Source of the DNA: an uncultured bacterium
GTDB taxonomy: Bacteria > Armatimonadota > UBA5829 > DSUL01
DNA: 5,279 bases
Assembly: GCA_937967775.1 (NCBI GenBank)
Contig: CALCJH010000309.1
Coordinates: forward strand, 1-5,279
Reading direction: 5' to 3'
Shown piece after piece: positions 1-5,249 of the stretch (positions are counted from its first letter, which is position 1; each line of letters opens with the position of its first letter). Both the position numbers and the translations under genes were made by a program. Below the pieces are notes generated by a model. That model saw only the letters and a program-made list of their open reading frames with translations, was not told the origin of the DNA and ran no database searches.

Positions 1-469
1 TACTGCGGATCTGCATTCCATGGGCCAGTATGCCCAGCAGGGCCGCCGGATGCTGATCGAGACCTTTCTGGTGATCCGCGAAGGGGAACCTGAACTGCGG
101 GTTCCGGCGGAGGCGGATGACGGAGACGGGATGAACTACCTAGCCGGGCGCACGCTGGAGGAGATCAACCGGGAAGCCTATCGGGCCACCGCCCTGGCTC
201 ACCGTGAAGGCGGTGTGCCCGTGATGAGCGTGCTGCTGGAGCGTCTGGACGCGGAGCGTCTGGGGGCGCTGCTCTATTTCTTCGAGCGTGCTTGCGCAGT
301 CAGCGGCTATCTGCTGCGGGTTAACCCGTTCAATCAGCCCGGGGTAGAGGCTTATAAACGTCACATGTTCGCGCTGCTCGGCAAACCCGGCTTCGAGGAG
401 CAGACGAACGCCCTCCGGCAGCGTCTGGAGAGCGCGGCGGCCGGGGGGACAGTCCGCTTCAGTCCCTGA
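1..469 (+). CDS. pgi: Glucose-6-phosphate isomerase, C-terminal part (5' end outside window)
   Basis: Phosphoglucose isomerase interconverts glucose 6-phosphate and fructose 6-phosphate in the cytoplasm (glycolysis and gluconeogenesis). The reading frame is open from base 2, where it reads TADLHSMGQY, a hallmark of bacterial Pgi; the ATG at 20 is therefore internal and the true start lies to the left. About 155 residues are present, roughly the last third of a protein that is usually near 450 aa. The family's second signature is intact at 305-358: G-Y-L-L, four residues, then F-N-Q-P-G-V-E-A-Y-K. The His of DLHS (14-16) and the Lys ending the signature (356-358) are 114 residues apart, the spacing I recall for the active-site His and Lys of Bacillus Pgi. 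MFALLGKPGFE follows, as in Firmicutes-type enzymes. The gene ends with TGA at 467-469 and a terminator follows. No truncation or frameshift is visible in the part shown. Identification is near certain. Confidence 0.97.
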   Translation, partial: TADLHSMGQYAQQGRRMLIETFLVIREGEPELRVPAEADDGDGMNYLAGRTLEEINREAYRATALAHREGGVPVMSVLLERLDAERLGALLYFFERACAVSGYLLRVNPFNQPGVEAYKRHMFALLGKPGFEEQTNALRQRLESAAAGGTVRFSP

Positions 470-493
470 CCGGGCCGTTCCTCGTCTATTTGA

Positions 494-553
494 CAGGAAA
501 AGGAGAAGCGGCCCCGCGGATTCCCCGGGGCCGCTCCGTTTAAGTTTATCCTG
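494..553 (+). terminator. Rho-independent terminator of pgi, probably bidirectional
   Basis: A 10-bp GC-rich stem (AGCGGCCCCG at 507-516 with CGGGGCCGCT at 526-535) has a 9-nt loop. On the plus strand it is followed by CCGTTTAAGTTT. Flanking bases extend the pairing: CAGGA at 494-498 with TCCTG at 549-553, and AAA at 499-501 with TTT at 545-547. Read on the minus strand the stem is followed by TCTCCTTTTCCTG, also pyrimidine- and T-rich, so it could stop a minus-strand transcript arriving from the small gene at 581-832. It begins 25 bases after the pgi stop. Confidence 0.72.
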
Positions 554-580
554 AAGGCGGGCTTTAGGTCGCCGCGCCGG

Positions 581-832
581 TCATGGCCGGTCCGATACGC
601 CGACCGCCCAGTGCTGCACCAGGTTGTGGCTGGTGGTATCCGGTAGAGCGCTCCGCATATGCGTCGCCACCACCCGATCGCCGTGGGCGGCGATGTCGGT
701 GGCTCCGTTCAGGGACACGCGGACCGGCTGCTCCGGGACAGCCGTGGCTTCTATTTTCCGGCCGACGCTGCGAGCGCGGCGGCTGACAAGTCGTATGGTC
801 TTCTTCAGTCGTCTGCTGAATGCGACTCGCAT
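581..832 (-). CDS. Hypothetical small basic protein (83 aa)
   Basis: I do not recognise this protein. The first 26 residues hold 11 Arg/Lys and no acidic residue (MRVAFSRRLKK, then RLVSRRARSVGRK). The remaining 57 are neutral and contain VRVSLNGATDIAAHGDR and end in HWAVGVSDRP. No signal peptide or membrane segment is visible. The ATG at 832 is chosen because AGGAG (minus strand, 844-840) sits 7 nt upstream. A longer reading from the ATG at 949 (122 aa) has no ribosome binding site and its start lies inside a hairpin. Third codon positions in the C-terminal half are overwhelmingly G or C, as expected of a real gene in this genome. A T-rich terminator lies downstream in the convergent position with pgi. 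A short basic N-terminus could bind nucleic acid or ribosomes, but nothing specific supports this. It may also be a spurious ORF or a remnant of a larger gene. Confidence 0.4.
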   Translation of the reverse strand: MRVAFSRRLKKTIRLVSRRARSVGRKIEATAVPEQPVRVSLNGATDIAAHGDRVVATHMRSALPDTTSHNLVQHWAVGVSDRP

Positions 833-1151
833 CTGTCTGCTCCTGTTCTGACTGACTTCGGATTTCAGAGTGCGCTTCTTTCCCTCCGACCGGTCTGCGC
901 CGGCTATCGATTGTCCTTTCACTGGGAACATACCCGCCGGGTATTTCATTCCCGGTAAATGCTTCTTACGATTGAGTCACAAAATCGAACGTGAGGGGCA
1001 CTCGACGAGGTTCCTGGTTCTCGCGCTGCAGTGTCAGGGATTTCAGGCTGCAGGCCACAGCTGCCAGCCTAATGACCGTCGCAGGCCTGACCGGGGCGCC
1101 CGAGAGCTCTCGCCGGGCTTCCCGCTTCCGCGGTGCCGCATCCGGTGTTGC
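833..1151. other. Intergenic stretch without a supported gene; several inverted repeats
   Basis: No frame here has a start with a ribosome binding site or a recognisable product. It should contain the promoter of the small minus-strand ORF, but I find no convincing -35/-10 pair. Three inverted repeats stand out. A two-part hairpin lies at 924-953 (GGGAA/TTCCC outside, TACCC/GGGTA around GCC inside). A stem with one bulge pairs 1046-1053 with 1061-1069. A perfect 12-base palindrome, CGAGAGCTCTCG, lies at 1101-1112. None has a clear T-tract, so I do not call them terminators. Confidence 0.5.
924..953. repeat. Inverted repeat / hairpin upstream of the small minus-strand ORF
   Basis: GGGAA (924-928) pairs with TTCCC (949-953), enclosing TACCC (931-935) pairing with GGGTA (939-943) around a GCC loop. 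The internal loop is asymmetric (2 against 5 bases). Neither strand has a T-tract after it. It ends about 92 bases upstream of the ATG at 832 and overlaps the alternative ATG at 949. Confidence 0.5.
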
Positions 1152-1186
1152 TGAAAGAAAGGGCCCGGCGACTGAGCGCCGGACCC
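1152..1186 (-). terminator. Rho-independent terminator of the secreted multidomain protein gene
   Basis: Read on the minus strand, GGGTCCGGCG (1186-1177) and CGCCGGGCCC (1170-1161) form a 10-bp stem with one G-U pair and a 6-nt loop, followed at once by TTTCTTTC (1160-1153). The plus strand would have a C-A mismatch instead of the G-U pair and lacks a T-tract, so the element is directional. It starts 32 bases past the TAA stop at 1219-1221. Confidence 0.85.
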
Positions 1187-1218
1187 GTCTGGTTGCTGTC
1201 TGCAGGGAGAACGAGTTG

Positions 1219-3897
1219 TTAGAACTCCGTGATGTCCGACAGCCTGCGCACGCGCAGCACGGGCTGGCTGGCCGGGGCCGTTCCTTCGAGCTGAACCACT
1301 CCCGCAATGCCTACCATCCTGCCGCTGGCAGGCAGCGTCACGTTTGCCGGAGCGGTCACCTTCAGTCCGCCGCCTGTCAGGGAGCCATCATTGATGATGA
1401 CGAATCCCTGTCCGGCAGAAATCACCTTTCCCCAGGACCGCATCAGCAATCCCACGTTGCCGGGACCACCGGCGCCGGGTCCGATTGCCGAACAACGGGC
1501 GCCCATCGGAACAGCGGCCGTGCCGGTCGCTGCCGTCAGGATCAGCGCGTCCTGCAGGAAGCGCTCCCCGCTTGGCTTTGTCGCCAGCGTGCCCTCGACT
1601 GTCACCAGTGTTCCCTCCGTTGCCTGACCTGCCGTTTCCACCCGGATGCCAGAGCTTCGGTCCGGCTGCTGGACGTAGACCGCGCCTGCCGCAGCGGCTT
1701 CGGCGGTAACCACCACCCCGCCGACCCGCACGCGGGTGCCGTCGGCCAGGGACCGTAGCTCTCCCAGTGAGCCGACTTCCTGCGCAGGCAGGTCCTGCCA
1801 GGCGTGAACGTCGTCCCAGGCATAGATGGTCCATTTGATGGCGCTGTCGCAACCCGCCTCCAGGAAGACGGTTGCTTGTGAGGATTGCGGCTGCACGGTG
1901 AGCATCAGATCGGTGTATCGCGAGGGATGATCCGCGCTGTAAGCCGGAACGAAGTCGAACCACTGCTGTCCGGATGACCAAGCGGACCAGACAATGTTCG
2001 GGGAGTTCCGGTCGGTTCCGCCCGTGGGATCGATCCCGATGCGTCCCAGGACGGTGTATGCGATCGTTCCGTCGAAATTGCCCGTATCGTCAATAACCTG
2101 ATAGGTCCACAGGCAGGCCCGCAGGTTCAGGGGCCGCGTCGGATCCACAGTAATCCGCTGATACAGCCCGCCTTTCACCTGGCCGGCGTTGGACTCGCCT
2201 CCCGCGTAATAGTTGCCCGTGCGCGCCTTCACGCCTCCAAGCCATCCTGAGCCGTCGGCAGGGTAGTTGCGCACAGCCATCGAGTTCCACCTGCTCCACG
2301 GTGCCAGCGCGCCCGACTCGAAGCCGGGATTGACCACCAGGTTCGGACGATCTGGCTCGGTCACGAAGCAGAAGTCCTTCGTGTGGGCGCTTCGCATCCC
2401 GTTTGCGCTGGCGGTGATCCGCACGTGATACTCCCTTCCGGGCTGAAGCCCGGTCAGCGTGACTGTGTGCTCGGCGGCCGGAGCGGTCACATTCACGCTG
2501 TGAGTGTACGGCGTCCCGATTCCGTAATCGATGCGTGCCGTCGCAGGTGCCGGGTCTGGAGGAAGGATCGCGGCCATCAGCGGGTCGGGCCGCACTGTCT
2601 TCCAGTAGAGCGTGGCGGTGGTGGATGTGCGCTGCACCACCTTCCAGTCGCTGAACGCAAGCCGGGGGAGGGAAGCGCTGCCGGGCGACTGCTCGCATGC
2701 GATCATTCCGGCCAGATCGGTGCCGTAAAATCGCGTGCCGTTGAGATAAAGGTCTCCGTTCGCGTACTCGTCCACCACGGTCCGGTAAATGATGAAAGAC
2801 TGATTGTTCAAGTGCCGGATGCGCAGGTAGTAGCTCTGGCCCGGGACGGTCGGAACCTCGCCAGGCGCCCAGCTCACTACGGAGCGTGCGTTCCAGGCGA
2901 CGGTCACCATCCATTTCGACGGACCGATCTGGTTGACGCCCATCCCGTTCGGGCCGGGCGACTCGAAGATGGATACTTCGAATGGAGCGCTGACGCCGAA
3001 ATGGCCGCTTGCGCCCACAACGCTTGTGCCCGTAGCCACGAAAGTCTGTCCGGCGACGCCATTAGCCGGCACGGACTGCGCCACCGAGGCGAAATCTTTC
3101 GTGATAGTCGTGGTGTTCAGGGTCGTCGAGATTCCGTCGTTGTCGAAGCCGATCACCATCCGGAGCGGGTCGCGGGCGGGCCGTCCGCCCACCCAGGTCT
3201 TACCACCCGGGAAGTCGTGCCCGTTCATGTTGCGGCCGCTCGCGAAACATACGCTGAGGCCGCTTCCATCTTGGCGTCGGATCTTCGCGGTGTAGTAGCG
3301 GCCAGGCACGACAGGCACCTCGCCTGCGCTCCACATCGCGTGGGCGTCGTTGGCGTAGCCTCCGTCCACCCAGCGGGCTGGACCGATCTGCGGGCCGTTC
3401 GGGTCGTGCCCTTCGTGGATGGACACCAGCGCCGAGAGGCTGGCCGGAAAGCGGAATGAAACGTGCGTAATGCACTCGCCCATAGCCTGAAAAGACTGAG
3501 CGAACGACGTCTCCCAGTTGTGGAAATAATCCCGCGACCCGGTCACGTAATCCGGGTCACGTCCGACCAAAATGTCCGTTCCTCCGGAAGACACCGCCGG
3601 GACATACAGCCGCGGATACTGATCCCTCGCGGCGAACATCATTGAGTACAGCCCCGAGGTCACGTTGAACCCGAACCAGCCCAGAGGATCCGTTCCGAAG
3701 GTCACTCCTCCGCCCATGCTGCCCGAACCGGGAGCGCCGTGGCGTTGAACTCCAACAGCGTTATCCCCCCAGGGAGCGCCGAACGGGTCGTAGAGAAACC
3801 CCTTCAATGTTTGCCCGCTCGCGGGAAGGCAGAGCAGGGTGCAGGTGGCTGCGGCCGCGGCGGCACACCGCAACAGCCGGAACGCAGGCGAGATCAT
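1219..3897 (-). CDS. Secreted multidomain protein (signal peptide, duplicated beta-rich module, FN3-like, CBM-like, two OB-like domains)
   Basis: This is an 892-aa exported protein of unknown function. Numbering from the ATG at 3897, residues 1-28 form a signal peptide: Arg at 7 and 10, an Ala/Leu-rich core, and ASG|Q as a likely signal peptidase I site. No lipobox is seen. Residues 30-115 (KGFLYDPFGAPW, then GWFGFNVTSGLY) resemble a carboxypeptidase-regulatory-like beta domain. Residues about 132-254 and 272-400 are two copies of one module sharing VSI, PNG, IGP, GEVPxVPG and YY. Residues 410-513 look FN3-like (TTATLYW, then VTLTGLQPGREYHVRI). Residues 518-701 start with LVVNPGFESG and end in YAWDDVHAW, as in carbohydrate-binding jelly rolls. 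About 707-790 and 814-892 resemble tandem OB-like domains (VRVGGVV; SWGKV). No C-terminal anchor or catalytic motif is seen, so binding or a structural surface role is inferred. A TTG at 3900 is an alternative start: AGGAG (3915-3911) lies 10 nt from the TTG and 13 nt from the ATG. It is monocistronic with its own terminator and is divergent from the prepilin gene. Confidence 0.9.
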   Translation of the reverse strand: MISPAFRLLRCAAAAAATCTLLCLPASGQTLKGFLYDPFGAPWGDNAVGVQRHGAPGSGSMGGGVTFGTDPLGWFGFNVTSGLYSMMFAARDQYPRLYVPAVSSGGTDILVGRDPDYVTGSRDYFHNWETSFAQSFQAMGECITHVSFRFPASLSALVSIHEGHDPNGPQIGPARWVDGGYANDAHAMWSAGEVPVVPGRYYTAKIRRQDGSGLSVCFASGRNMNGHDFPGGKTWVGGRPARDPLRMVIGFDNDGISTTLNTTTITKDFASVAQSVPANGVAGQTFVATGTSVVGASGHFGVSAPFEVSIFESPGPNGMGVNQIGPSKWMVTVAWNARSVVSWAPGEVPTVPGQSYYLRIRHLNNQSFIIYRTVVDEYANGDLYLNGTRFYGTDLAGMIACEQSPGSASLPRLAFSDWKVVQRTSTTATLYWKTVRPDPLMAAILPPDPAPATARIDYGIGTPYTHSVNVTAPAAEHTVTLTGLQPGREYHVRITASANGMRSAHTKDFCFVTEPDRPNLVVNPGFESGALAPWSRWNSMAVRNYPADGSGWLGGVKARTGNYYAGGESNAGQVKGGLYQRITVDPTRPLNLRACLWTYQVIDDTGNFDGTIAYTVLGRIGIDPTGGTDRNSPNIVWSAWSSGQQWFDFVPAYSADHPSRYTDLMLTVQPQSSQATVFLEAGCDSAIKWTIYAWDDVHAWQDLPAQEVGSLGELRSLADGTRVRVGGVVVTAEAAAAGAVYVQQPDRSSGIRVETAGQATEGTLVTVEGTLATKPSGERFLQDALILTAATGTAAVPMGARCSAIGPGAGGPGNVGLLMRSWGKVISAGQGFVIINDGSLTGGGLKVTAPANVTLPASGRMVGIAGVVQLEGTAPASQPVLRVRRLSDITEF

Positions 3898-3927
3898 CAA
3901 GGTGTGTGTTCTCCTCTCGTGTCGCTG

Positions 3928-3960
3928 GGACGTTCTCCGCAGACCTTGCGGAAGACGTCC
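3928..3960 (-). other. Stable hairpin in the 5' leader, just upstream of the ribosome binding site
   Basis: On the minus strand GGACGTCTTCCGC (3960-3948) pairs with GCGGAGAACGTCC (3940-3928) around a 7-nt loop, with 12 of 13 positions paired (one mismatch, one G-U). It ends 12 nt before the AGGAG at 3915-3911 of the secreted-protein gene, so it does not bury the ribosome binding site. There is no T-tract. Two smaller hairpins with 7-nt loops lie further upstream in the same leader, at 3971-3989 and 4023-4039. Confidence 0.6.
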
Positions 3961-4073
3961 CGCTGGTCACTGACGGCGCAGGACCGTCACGCCCAGATAA
4001 CCTGTGCCGGGCCGGAGTACCGGAGCGCGCAAGACGCTCTTCCTGCAATAGTCTTCCAAACCCCGCACAATTC

Positions 4074-4082
4074 ATCATACCA
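4074..4082 (-). promoter_or_regulatory. Candidate extended -10 promoter of the secreted multidomain protein gene
   Basis: On the minus strand the bases read TGG TATGAT, an extended -10 (TGn) with a hexamer one base from TATAAT. No good -35 hexamer is present at the expected place (4097-4102 reads CTCCAC), which is common with extended -10 sites. Transcription would begin near 4066-4068, giving a leader of about 170 nt. An 11-bp palindrome, CCGGATTCCGG at 4106-4116, lies just upstream and could be an operator. Confidence 0.42.
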
Positions 4083-4214
4083 GATTTGTTGCGTCTGTGG
4101 AGTCACCGGATTCCGGCTACCCTACGGTGGTTGGGCCGTCCGCCTGACGCCGCTCTACTCGACCGCCGTAACGGAGGGTGTGGAGGATGTGCCTGGTTGG
4201 CGGAAAACGTGCCC

Positions 4215-4246
4215 GATGGCAGGGTTTCTCGAATGTCGGATGGCAG
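4215..4246 (+). repeat. Direct repeat GATGGCAG at the prepilin promoter
   Basis: GATGGCAG occurs at 4215-4222 and 4239-4246, 24 bases apart start to start. With one mismatch the match extends two bases to the left (CCGATGGCAG and CGGATGGCAG). The second copy touches the -10 hexamer and the first lies just upstream of the expected -35 position. This placement suits a regulator binding at the promoter, but no regulator gene is in the window. Confidence 0.5.
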
Positions 4247-4252
4247 TATAAT
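4247..4252 (+). promoter_or_regulatory. Candidate -10 box of the prepilin gene
   Basis: A perfect TATAAT stands 65 bases upstream of the start codon. The expected -35 position (4224-4229) is poor, which suggests dependence on an activator or other regulation. Transcription would start near 4259-4260 and give a leader of about 58 nt. Confidence 0.5.
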
Positions 4253-4264
4253 AGTGACAGGACA

Positions 4265-4303
4265 TCGCGGCGTGAAGCTGAGTAAAGCTTCCGTATCCCG
4301 CGA
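4265..4303 (+). other. Two-stem hairpin in the prepilin leader
   Basis: TCGCGG (4265-4270) pairs with CCGCGA (4298-4303), enclosing GAAGCT (4274-4279) paired with AGCTTC (4286-4291). The structure ends one base before the AAGGAGG ribosome binding site at 4305-4311. It leaves that site single-stranded and could protect the mRNA end or tune translation. I recognise no riboswitch class. Confidence 0.45.
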
Positions 4304-4317
4304 GAAGGAGGGTTAAC

Positions 4318-4968
4318 GTGCGGCGCAAAGGTTTTACTCTCATTGAACTGCTTGTCGTCATTGCGATCATCGCGATCCTTGCCGCCATCCTGTTTCCGGT
4401 GTTTGCTCAGGCGAGGATACGCGCGAACACCATGCGGTGCATCAGCAACCTGAAACAGCTGGCGCTGGCGTTCCAGCAGTATACGCAGGACTATGGCGGA
4501 AGGATGCCGGCTGTGGGGTGGGAACACCGGGCAGATATTCCCAACTGGTGCGGGGAGATCAACCGCTGGATCTACCCGGAGCGCGGGTCCCTGTGGCAGT
4601 ACACCAAATCTGCGGAGATTTATGTCTGCCCTGTGGATAAGAAGAAGGAGGCCCTTCATCCGGTGGTCAACCCGCCCACCGGCAAGACCCGCAAGGACTG
4701 GGGCCTCTCATACTCCATGAACGCCCTGCTGGATTACGCCAAGCCGGACGCCTTGAACATCAAGAACCCCGCGAAGTTCATGCTGCTCATCCACGAGGAG
4801 CGTGAGTTCATCAACGATGGCATCTTTGTGCCCGACGGAAATACTCCCAGCAAGATCCATTACGACGGAACCACGCTGGTGTATCTCGCCGGTAACGCCC
4901 GATGGGCGTCCACTGAGGATCTGAAACGGGAGCGGGCGGAGGGATACTGGCTCCTGCAGTCGCCGTGA
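4318..4968 (+). CDS. Type IV prepilin-like (pseudopilin) protein, DUF1559-like
   Basis: This 216-aa protein has a prepilin N-terminus. The short basic leader MRRKG would be cut by prepilin peptidase between Gly5 and Phe6, with Glu10 at the conserved +5 position and a hydrophobic helix at about 6-27 ([15 protein letters not shown]). FPVFAQAR follows, typical of Armatimonadota prepilins, then the continuing helix with [24 protein letters not shown], as in DUF1559/H-X9-DG families. Cys104 lies in [10 protein letters not shown], the usual CPxD spot. Near the C-terminus [16 protein letters not shown] corresponds to the family's His-rich FADGHVKW motif, but the Asp-Gly is Ala-Gly here. Such proteins insert in the inner membrane and assemble into pili or pseudopili. 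No pilus or secretion machinery is encoded nearby, so the role is unknown. The GTG start at 4318 is fixed by AAGGAGG at 4305-4311, 6 nt upstream, and by the very short leader. It is monocistronic and divergent from the secreted protein gene. Confidence 0.93.
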   Translation: MRRKGFTLIELLVVIAIIAILAAILFPVFAQARIRANTMRCISNLKQLALAFQQYTQDYGGRMPAVGWEHRADIPNWCGEINRWIYPERGSLWQYTKSAEIYVCPVDKKKEALHPVVNPPTGKTRKDWGLSYSMNALLDYAKPDALNIKNPAKFMLLIHEEREFINDGIFVPDGNTPSKIHYDGTTLVYLAGNARWASTEDLKRERAEGYWLLQSP

Positions 4969-4991
4969 CGTTAGCCTTACGCTGGTTGATC

Positions 4992-5010
4992 CGTCCGGAA
5001 CATCCGGACG
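4992..5010 (+). other. Perfect short hairpin after the prepilin gene
   Basis: CGTCCGGA (4992-4999) pairs fully with TCCGGACG (5003-5010) around ACA. No T-tract follows, so it is not a canonical terminator. In the 3' untranslated region it could protect the transcript, since the real terminator lies about 110 bases further on. Confidence 0.45.
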
Positions 5011-5119
5011 CGTTGAAACCGCACTAAAGCAAACTGCCTGGTCTTGACCCGCGTAGGAGGGGGTTTTCGGAGGCGAGCCCCTGGCGTGAAGCGCTGGTGA
5101 AAAGGAGTCGTCCTCGCCC

Positions 5120-5152
5120 AAAAGCCTCTCCCGTTGTCAGGGAGAGGCTTTT
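5120..5152 (+). terminator. Rho-independent terminator of the prepilin gene
   Basis: AAAAGCCTCTCCC (5120-5132) and GGGAGAGGCTTTT (5140-5152) form a perfect 13-bp stem with a 7-nt loop. The plus strand continues CGCTTT after the TTTT. On the minus strand the bases after the stem are GGGCGAGG, so it mainly serves plus-strand transcripts. It lies about 150 bases past the prepilin stop. Confidence 0.85.
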
Positions 5153-5212
5153 CGCTTTGCCGTTGCCGCAAGGATTTCAGGCACAGATGGAGGGCGCTCG
5201 GAGGGCCAATGG

Positions 5213-5249
5213 CAAGAAAAGCCTTCTCCCCCCTGGTGGGAGAAGGCTT
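5213..5249 (-). terminator. Terminator for a minus-strand gene beyond the right edge
   Basis: AAGCCTTCTCCC (5219-5230) and GGGAGAAGGCTT (5238-5249) form a perfect 12-bp stem with a 7-nt loop. Read on the minus strand the stem runs into TTTTCTTGCC, a proper T-tract, while the plus strand continues GGATGAGG. It therefore points left and implies a convergent gene ending to the right of 5250. The arms closely resemble those of the terminator at 5120-5152. Confidence 0.7.

Noticed and set aside
581..949. Longer minus-strand version (122 aa) of the small ORF, starting at 949
   Set aside because: It has no ribosome binding site, and the start lies inside a hairpin. The internal ATG at 832 has AGGAG at 7 nt.
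966..1307. Minus-strand frame of 113 aa ending at 966
   Set aside because: It begins inside the secreted-protein gene in another frame and runs through that gene's terminator. No independent start with a ribosome binding site is seen, although the last 35 residues look mildly protein-like.
991..1758. Plus-strand frame of 255 aa
   Set aside because: It is antisense to the secreted-protein gene and its terminator. It has low-complexity, Arg/His-rich composition with no domain, as expected of a GC-rich shadow frame.
2383..3459. Plus-strand frame of 358 aa antisense to the secreted protein
   Set aside because: Its composition is rich in Arg, His, Gly and Val without motifs. The opposite strand has a signal peptide and recognisable domains.
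3811..3897. Lipoprotein signal in the secreted protein (Cys at the end of the hydrophobic core)
   Set aside because: The residues before the Cys (TLLC) do not fit a lipobox. ASG|Q further on suits signal peptidase I.
4085..4185. Possible cyclic di-GMP (GEMM) riboswitch on the minus strand, suggested by GGGTAGCCGGAATCCGG
   Set aside because: The conserved GCAAACC and CGCAAAGC core elements are missing, and the segment lies upstream of the best minus-strand promoter.
3739..4316. Two overlapping plus-strand frames and one minus-strand frame across the divergent region
   Set aside because: They overlap the signal peptide region, both candidate promoters and the leaders. They have no ribosome binding site and no recognisable sequence.
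5041..5075. CCCGCGTAGGAGGGGGTTTT as a further terminator or dispersed repeat
   Set aside because: Only about four base pairs form before the T-run. The resemblance to known intergenic repeats is too loose to support.
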